A stretch of 55,174 nucleotides of DNA from Oscillospiraceae bacterium (GTDB taxonomy: Bacteria; Bacillota; Clostridia; Oscillospirales; Oscillospiraceae): NCBI GenBank assembly GCA_017395085.1, contig JAFPWF010000022.1, positions 1 to 55,174 on the forward strand, in the 5' to 3' direction. Made by a program: the position numbers and the translations under genes. The notes under the pieces were generated by a model that saw only the letters and a program-made list of their open reading frames with translations, searched no databases and was not told the origin of the DNA. Within the stretch, counting starts at the first letter, position 1; every line of letters begins with the position of its first letter. Positions 51,334 through 55,174 of the stretch are shown here, in pieces.

Positions 51334-52548
51334 TCACTTTCCGTCGACGAGTGCCTGCACCTTGATCGGCAGGCCGTAGAGGTTGATAAACCCGGCTGCG
51401 TCCGCCTGATTATAATCGCTTTCGCCGAAGGTTGCAATCTCCTCGCTGTACAGCGACTGATCGCTCCAGATCCCGGCCTTGATGATGTTGCCCTTGTAGA
51501 GCTTCAGCTTCACGGTTCCCGTCACGCGCTCCTGCGTCTTGTCCACAAAGGCGCTGAGCGCCTCGCGCAGCGGCGTGAACCACTGGCCGTTGTACACCAG
51601 CTCGCCGAAGGTGATGGCCAGCTTCTGCTTTTCGTGCATGGTCATCTTGTCCAGGCACATGGTCTCCAGGGCGCTGTGCGCCGCATACAGGATCGTGCCG
51701 CCCGGAGTCTCGTACACGCCGCGGCACTTCATGCCGACCAGGCGGTTTTCCACGATGTCCAGCAGGCCGATGCCGTTCTGTCCGCCCAGCTCGTTCAGCT
51801 TCAGGATGATCTCCTTGGCGCTGAGCTTCTCGCCGTCCAGCGCAACCGGCACGCCCTTTTCGAAGTCCAGCGTCACATAGGTCGGCACATCGGGGGCCTG
51901 CAGCGGCGAAACGCTCATCTCCAGGAAGCCCGGTTTTTCATACAGAGGCTCGTTCCCGGTGTCTTCGAGATCCAGCCCCTCGTGCGACAGATGCCAGAGG
52001 TTCTTATCTTTGGAGTAGTTAGTCTCGCGGTTAATCTTCAGCGGGACGTCGTGCGCCTCTGCATAGTCGATTTCCTCTTCGCGAGACTTGATGCTCCACT
52101 CGCGCCATGGCGCAATGATGGGCATGTTCGGTGCAAAGTGCTTGATGGCAAGCTCAAAGCGGACCTGGTCGTTGCCCTTGCCGGTGCAGCCGTGCACGAT
52201 AGCGTCGGCGCCCTCCTTCAGGGCAATTTCCACAAGGCCCTTGGCGATGCAGGGCCGCGCATGGCTGGTGCCCAGCAGGTAGTCCTCATAGATCGCGCCC
52301 GCCTTCATGCAGGGAATGATGAAGTCGTTGACGTATTCCTCCGTCAGGTCCAGCACATAGAGCTTGGAGGCTCCGGTCTTCAGGGCTTTTTCTTCCAGGC
52401 CCTCGAGCTCATCCGCCTGCCCCACGTTGCCGGAAACTGCAATCACTTCGCAGTTGTTGTAGTTCTCCTTCAGCCAGGGGATGATCACTGAGGTATCCAG
52501 CCCGCCGGAATATGCGAGGACGACTTTTTTGATATTATTTTTATTCAT
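51334..52548 (-). CDS. argG: Argininosuccinate synthase
   Basis: Joins citrulline and aspartate with ATP. 404 residues: the PP-loop AYSGGLDTS at 12-20, [13 protein letters not shown] and [16 protein letters not shown] [11 protein letters not shown]. The start at 52548 is chosen for GGAG eight bases upstream and because the protein then begins at the family's usual place; an in-frame extension to 52686 would run through the promoter. First gene of the arginine operon. Its first codons overlap a partial ARG-box-like sequence. Confidence 0.98.
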   Translation of the reverse strand: MNKNNIKKVVLAYSGGLDTSVIIPWLKENYNNCEVIAVSGNVGQADELEGLEEKALKTGASKLYVLDLTEEYVNDFIIPCMKAGAIYEDYLLGTSHARPCIAKGLVEIALKEGADAIVHGCTGKGNDQVRFELAIKHFAPNMPIIAPWREWSIKSREEEIDYAEAHDVPLKINRETNYSKDKNLWHLSHEGLDLEDTGNEPLYEKPGFLEMSVSPLQAPDVPTYVTLDFEKGVPVALDGEKLSAKEIILKLNELGGQNGIGLLDIVENRLVGMKCRGVYETPGGTILYAAHSALETMCLDKMTMHEKQKLAITFGELVYNGQWFTPLREALSAFVDKTQERVTGTVKLKLYKGNIIKAGIWSDQSLYSEEIATFGESDYNQADAAGFINLYGLPIKVQALVDGK

Positions 52549-52564
52549 GATATTTACTCCTATT

Positions 52565-52578
52565 TGTATATTTATGCG
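52565..52578 (-). promoter_or_regulatory. Candidate ARG box at the argG transcription start
   Basis: Minus strand CGCATAAATATACA, 12 of 14 positions of the ARG-box pattern TGMATWWWWATKCA bound by ArgR/AhrC. It lies directly after the -10, where repressor binding would block initiation. Confidence 0.55.
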
Positions 52579-52581
52579 TAA

Positions 52582-52610
52582 ATTATAGGCTTTCTCCCCA
52601 AAAAAGTCAA
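52582..52610 (-). promoter_or_regulatory. Promoter of the arginine operon
   Basis: Minus strand TTGACT (52610-52605), 17 bp, TATAAT (52587-52582), 33 bp before the argG ATG. A strong sigma-A promoter between two candidate ARG boxes. Confidence 0.88.
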
Positions 52611-52618
52611 TATCGTAT

Positions 52619-52632
52619 TTATTTTTTATGCA
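52619..52632 (-). promoter_or_regulatory. Second candidate ARG box upstream of -35
   Basis: Minus strand TGCATAAAAAATAA, 12 of 14 positions of the ARG-box pattern, 8 bp upstream of the -35. Together with the box at 52565-52578 it brackets the promoter. The AT-rich base composition makes chance matches possible. Confidence 0.42.
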
Positions 52633-52717
52633 TACTCCAATGACCGCAGCAGCATTGCGTGCCTGCTTCTTATGCAAAACGACCAACGGCCCCTCCGGAT
52701 GGGTTCGGATTCGTCGG

Positions 52718-52746
52718 TTGACGGTGGTTTTATTCTGTGGTATACT
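52718..52746 (+). promoter_or_regulatory. Promoter of the 69-residue protein gene
   Basis: TTGACG (52718-52723), 17 bp, TATACT (52741-52746), about 64 bp before the ATG at 52811. Divergent from the argG promoter. Confidence 0.8.
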
Positions 52747-52810
52747 ATGTATAATTCAAAATGTGAATGCATTTTGAGCCCGAAAAGTACCATGGAAAGG
52801 AGCGACTGCT

Positions 52811-53020
52811 ATGAACTTCAGAAGCATGACTGTGAAAGAGTGCTTTGATAACCCCGCCTGCACTGCGATTATCAAAGAGAAGGCACCCAATCTCATGAAG
52901 TATCCCATCAAGCTCTTCAACAAGAAGACCTGCGGTGAGATTTTTGATCTCGTGGTCTCCAAGAAGATTGTTCCGGAGAATGTGGCGAAGGAGATTGAAG
53001 CTGCAATCAACGCCCTCTGA
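52811..53020 (+). CDS. 69-residue protein of unknown function
   Basis: A small, mostly helical soluble protein without signal or membrane segment. It begins MNFRSMTVKECFDNPACTAI and contains two further features: a KAPNLMKYPIKLFNKKT stretch and a C-terminal helix (VPENVAKEIEAAINAL). Two Cys lie near the N-terminus and one at CGEI. I do not recognise it. It is convincingly a gene: consensus promoter, GGAAAGGAG eight bases before the ATG, and its own terminator at 53035-53055. The layout suggests a highly expressed single-gene unit. Confidence 0.8.
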   Translation: MNFRSMTVKECFDNPACTAIIKEKAPNLMKYPIKLFNKKTCGEIFDLVVSKKIVPENVAKEIEAAINAL

Positions 53021-53034
53021 TGCCAGACAGCAAA

Positions 53035-53061
53035 CGCCGCCCAGACCGGGCGGCGATTTTT
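53035..53061 (+). terminator. Terminator after the 69-residue protein gene
   Basis: CGCCGCCC-AGACC-GGGCGGCG followed by ATTTTTAT: an 8-bp all-GC stem with a T-run. Confidence 0.93.
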
Positions 53062-53085
53062 ATCTTGATTTCCTGTAAAAAACGG

Positions 53086-53114
53086 TTGACAAAATGATCT
53101 TTGTCTGTTATATT
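53086..53114 (+). promoter_or_regulatory. Promoter of the tRNA-Asp/tRNA-Thr operon
   Basis: TTGACA (53086-53091), 17 bp, TATATT (53109-53114), 11 bp before the first tRNA nucleotide. Confidence 0.88.
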
Positions 53115-53125
53115 GTCATAGCTGT

Positions 53126-53202
53126 GGCCGAGTGGTTCAGCTGGTTAGAACGCCGGCCTGTCACGCCGGAGGTCGAGGGTTCAAGTCCCTTCTCGGTCGC
53201 CA
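53126..53202 (+). tRNA. tRNA-Asp (GTC anticodon)
   Basis: 77 nt with a complete cloverleaf: acceptor GGCCGAG / CTCGGTC (one G-U), anticodon arm CGGCC-TGTCACG-style loop with GTC, T-arm GAGGG-TTCAAGT-CCCTT, discriminator G and encoded CCA. Read by eye, no scan was run. Confidence 0.95.
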
Positions 53203-53233
53203 CTATGCCCCTTCTATAAGGGGCATAATATTT

Positions 53234-53309
<76 letters not shown>

Positions 53310-53315
53310 ACTTTT

Positions 53316-53349
53316 GAGGGTGGAAACTATAGAGTTTCCGCTCTTTTTT
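53316..53349 (+). terminator. Terminator of the tRNA operon
   Basis: GAGGGTGGAAACT pairs with AGTTTCCGCTC (one G-T pair and bulge) around ATAG, followed by TTTTTTTG. Confidence 0.88.
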
Positions 53350-53518
53350 TGTTTTTATTATTCCGCAAAAATGAAGAAATACTGAAAAATGAGGCAGACT
53401 ATTCTCTTAAAACTGCATTCTAATTGTGCCGAGACTATTTATCGTTTGATAATGACTTCTCCGCTCAATCCAGGCAACGGAAGAATTGCCGGTATATAAG
53501 TCTGCTAATAATCGATCT

Positions 53519-54403
53519 CTAATTAGCATCATTAGCTTTTTGTTTCCATTCCGATGCTTTGACAATATCCTGATCGACTCCATTACCATACTCATACAAA
53601 TCACCGATGGCATACATAGCCGTTTCATTTCCAAGCTCAGCAGCTTTCAGATACCACTCCATGGCTTTCTCATAGTCTTGATCTGCTCCGTGGCCAAGCT
53701 CATACAACAAGCCGATATAAGACATATCGTTTCCATTTCCAAGTTCAGCAGCTTTCAGAAACCATTCCATAGCTTCATTATAATCCTTTTGGCCATAATA
53801 ATATACCATGCCGATCCAAACCATTGCATTTGTATTACCAAGCTCAACCGCTTTCAGAAACCATTCCATAGCATTATCATAATCCGGATTGATTCCTGGA
53901 CCGTGATAATCCAGGCCATAATAATACAACATGCCGATGTGGATCATAGCATCTGCATTACCAAGCTCAGCATCCTTCAGATACCACTCCATGGCTTTCT
54001 CATCGTCCTGATCGACGCCGTGACCATACTCATATAGCAGGCCAATGCCAAACATAGCATCTGCATTACCAAGTTCAGCAGCTTTCAGATACCACTTCAG
54101 CGCATTGTCAAAACTGCCTTTGCGGATCATGACTTCCGCGGTACCGAGAATAGCGTCAAGATTCTCCGGGTCGCTGTCCAGCGCTGCCTGGTAAAGTTTC
54201 AGGGCGGCATTCAGGTTCTCCTCAGTTTCACCGGCCGCGATCAGCGCATCGGCCTGGGCGACCGGATCTGCGGGAGCGGAGATCTCGGAGGCGGCGGTCT
54301 CTGCCGGCCGGGCGGCCTCGGTTGACGGCAGAGCGCCGCTTCCGCAGGCGCAAAGGCAGAAAAGCATGACAAAAGCCAAGATTGTAGGAATTAGTCGTTT
54401 CAT
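53519..54403 (-). CDS. Sel1-like repeat lipoprotein
   Basis: 294 residues. The signal peptide ends in LCAC (lipobox Cys20), so it is a lipoprotein. A Ser/Ala/Pro-rich spacer and one TPR-like unit (ALKLYQAALDSDPENLDAILGTAEV) are followed by five Sel1-type repeats of 36-40 residues (for example AMEWYLKAAELGN-x-x-AM-x-x-IGLLYEYGHGVDQD). Sel1 repeats are protein-protein interaction superhelices; the partner is unknown. The repeat DNA has lower GC than the rest of the window. It lies just beyond the tRNA pair and next to an IS remnant, so it may be acquired. Confidence 0.9.
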   Translation of the reverse strand: MKRLIPTILAFVMLFCLCACGSGALPSTEAARPAETAASEISAPADPVAQADALIAAGETEENLNAALKLYQAALDSDPENLDAILGTAEVMIRKGSFDNALKWYLKAAELGNADAMFGIGLLYEYGHGVDQDDEKAMEWYLKDAELGNADAMIHIGMLYYYGLDYHGPGINPDYDNAMEWFLKAVELGNTNAMVWIGMVYYYGQKDYNEAMEWFLKAAELGNGNDMSYIGLLYELGHGADQDYEKAMEWYLKAAELGNETAMYAIGDLYEYGNGVDQDIVKASEWKQKANDAN

Positions 54404-55049
54404 TTTTTTCTACCTTTCCCTAGTTTGAAGTCAGTTTACGTCTCAATGACGGGATCGTCAAGTGGCTAGGCCTGCAAGAACATGAGCAGCGGGCATGAAA
54501 AAGCCACCCTGCAGGACGGCTGAAGGGTACCACGGTATCTGTCGATTCTCTACTTTTTCTATAGTCTTTTTCTTTTAGAAAAGTACTGTTAAAGACTGAC
54601 AACCAGTTACACCTTTGAGACTCAGGGTTGCCAGCTAAGAGCGACGTAAATCAGGCCCCTGATGTATTAGGAGACGGGCAGTCCGAGGGCGGCAGTACGT
54701 GCGACGTTGACTTGTTTGTCGTCGTTGGGTAAGCGCAGCGGACACTACCTGCTGAGGTTGCGGTGAGACTCATCCCATTTTCGTTTTGCTTTCTCCATGG
54801 CAGTGCTGACGGCATAGTTGATTACCCTTACTGAGATCAGTGTATTCTAAATGGTCATATTGTACTGCTATCAGTGTATATAATGTGGAATAATATTCCG
54901 AAGGCGGAGAGCAATCGACTGGCCGAGCAAGATGAAGATGAACCGAATAGATACGTGTCAAAAAATCTCATGTGCTCGCACATCTGATGAGGAAGTAGTG
55001 CGGATTGTGAAGAAAAATGCCCTCCGGCAAATGCTGAACCGCCCCAGAT
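54404..55049. other. Gene-free stretch between the Sel1 lipoprotein gene and the IS edge
   Basis: About 650 bp in which I can support no gene. Minus-strand frames near 54751-54850 contain a short piece (NYAVSTAMEKAKRKWDE) that looks protein-like but has no start, so it may be the remnant of a broken gene. A small hairpin (TGTGCTCGCACA) is near 54970-54982. Base composition is lower in GC and uneven, as expected for decayed mobile DNA. Confidence 0.5.
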
Positions 55050-55174
55050 TGTGCGGACAGCACAAAAGAAGCCCCCTACATAGGGAATGAAATATTAAGC
55101 AACATGCTGACGTCGTTTTTCCAGCGGCGTCAGTTTTGTTTTAGTCTGGATACGCTGGTTATTGTAGAAGTAGA
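55050..55174 (-). mobile_element. Edge of an IS3-family insertion sequence
   Basis: Contains the end of an OrfB-type transposase (55095-55174). Beyond its stop, the plus strand begins TGTGCGGACAGCACA at 55050. A TG start fits the usual IS3-family terminal inverted repeat, so 55050 is my guess for the end of the element. The other end lies outside the window, so the repeat cannot be confirmed. Confidence 0.6.
55095..55174 (-). CDS. C-terminus of an IS3-family (IS150-like) transposase OrfB, partial
   Basis: The last 25 codons read YFYNNQRIQTKTK and then LTPLEKRRQHVA before the TAA at 55095-55097. The Y-N-x-x-R-x-Q ... L-T/S-P-x-E-x-R pattern is the hallmark of the end of the IS3-family DDE integrase (OrfB). 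The gene runs out of the window on the right, so whether it is intact is unknown. Confidence 0.85.
   Translation of the reverse strand, partial: YFYNNQRIQTKTKLTPLEKRRQHVA

Noticed and set aside
50116-52491. Long plus-strand open frames opposite argH/argG, and similar ones opposite carB, argJ, argF and dnaK
   Set aside because: All are shadows of certain minus-strand genes and show His/Arg/Ala-rich composition without motifs or start signals.
52549-52686. N-terminal extension of argG by 46 codons
   Set aside because: It runs upstream of the -10/-35 promoter, so it would not be in the mRNA. The later ATG has the ribosome binding site.
53486-54037. A repetitive plus-strand open frame with hydrophobic repeats
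   Set aside because: Antisense to the Sel1 repeats; the periodicity is inherited from the repeat DNA.
53519-54120. Regularly spaced similar DNA, considered as a CRISPR array
   Set aside because: The units are 108-120 bp, code in frame for Sel1 repeats and have no identical repeat/unique spacer pattern. No CRISPR array is seen anywhere in the window.
54600-54780. GC-rich stretch with words like GTGCGACG, considered as a group II intron end
   Set aside because: No domain V hairpin or intron-encoded protein was found. The similarity is too short to support it.

Overview
The window looks like a chromosomal stretch from a Gram-positive anaerobe of the Bacillota, class Clostridia, with moderately high GC (mid-fifties by eye). 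The evidence is the HrcA/CIRCE-controlled hrcA-grpE-dnaK-dnaJ operon, a ylxM-ffh-rpsP-khpA-rimM-trmD operon, a YmfF/YmfH M16 peptidase pair, pyruvate phosphate dikinase, strong GGAGG ribosome binding sites and consensus sigma-A promoters. Nearly everything is core or housekeeping. Only the last 1.8 kb, beyond two tRNA genes, looks accessory.

Layout. 1-3.7 kb: recA, then on the minus strand ridA, a threonine ammonia-lyase and a flavin-type PNPOx protein. 3.9-6.3 kb: a small Cys-rich membrane protein overlapping a short radical SAM enzyme, then an F420-0 glutamate ligase-like gene with its own promoter. 6.4-8.5 kb (minus): a PRT-like protein, DUF1653, a metallo-hydrolase and an unknown protein. 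8.7-11 kb (minus): a compact AmmeMemoRadiSam locus whose B and A parts are fused. 11.2-14.5 kb: a small PQ-loop-like membrane protein, then ppdK with a 117-residue extra tail. 14.6-20.1 kb (minus): the ylxM-ffh translation operon, with trmD fused to a GNAT domain, a 58-residue membrane protein and rsmA at its end. 20.3-28.4 kb (plus): ymfF, ymfH, lgt, a coiled-coil protein, a GT-C glycosyltransferase, gtrB, gtrA and a lipoprotein. 28.4-33.4 kb (minus): the heat-shock operon. 33.6-36.5 kb (plus): a MarR regulator, an MFS carrier and a glycerophosphodiesterase. 36.6-39.4 kb (minus): an MBOAT plus DHHW acyl-transfer pair. 39.5-52.5 kb (minus): a full arginine operon argG-H-C-J-B-D-F-carA-carB, whose last gene carries a C-terminal diaminopimelate epimerase domain. 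52.8-53.4 kb: a 69-residue protein, then tRNA-Asp and tRNA-Thr. 53.5 kb to the end: a Sel1-repeat lipoprotein, about 650 bp without recognisable genes, and the edge of an IS3-family element.

How the genes work together. The arginine operon supplies every step from glutamate to arginine by the ArgJ acetyl-recycling route plus carbamoyl phosphate. Its promoter carries candidate ARG boxes. Threonine ammonia-lyase and RidA form a make-and-detoxify pair for reactive enamines. The ffh operon couples protein targeting, ribosome assembly and tRNA/rRNA methylation. The lgt-to-lipoprotein block looks like envelope lipoprotein and glycan work.

The most unusual points are the in-frame CarB-DapF fusion (with an Ala where the first catalytic Cys of DapF should be), the TrmD-GNAT fusion, the repeat-built PPDK tail, the Cys-rich protein/radical SAM pair, and the fused AmmeMemoRadiSam proteins. 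None of these assignments was checked against a database. They rest on reading motifs and gene order.
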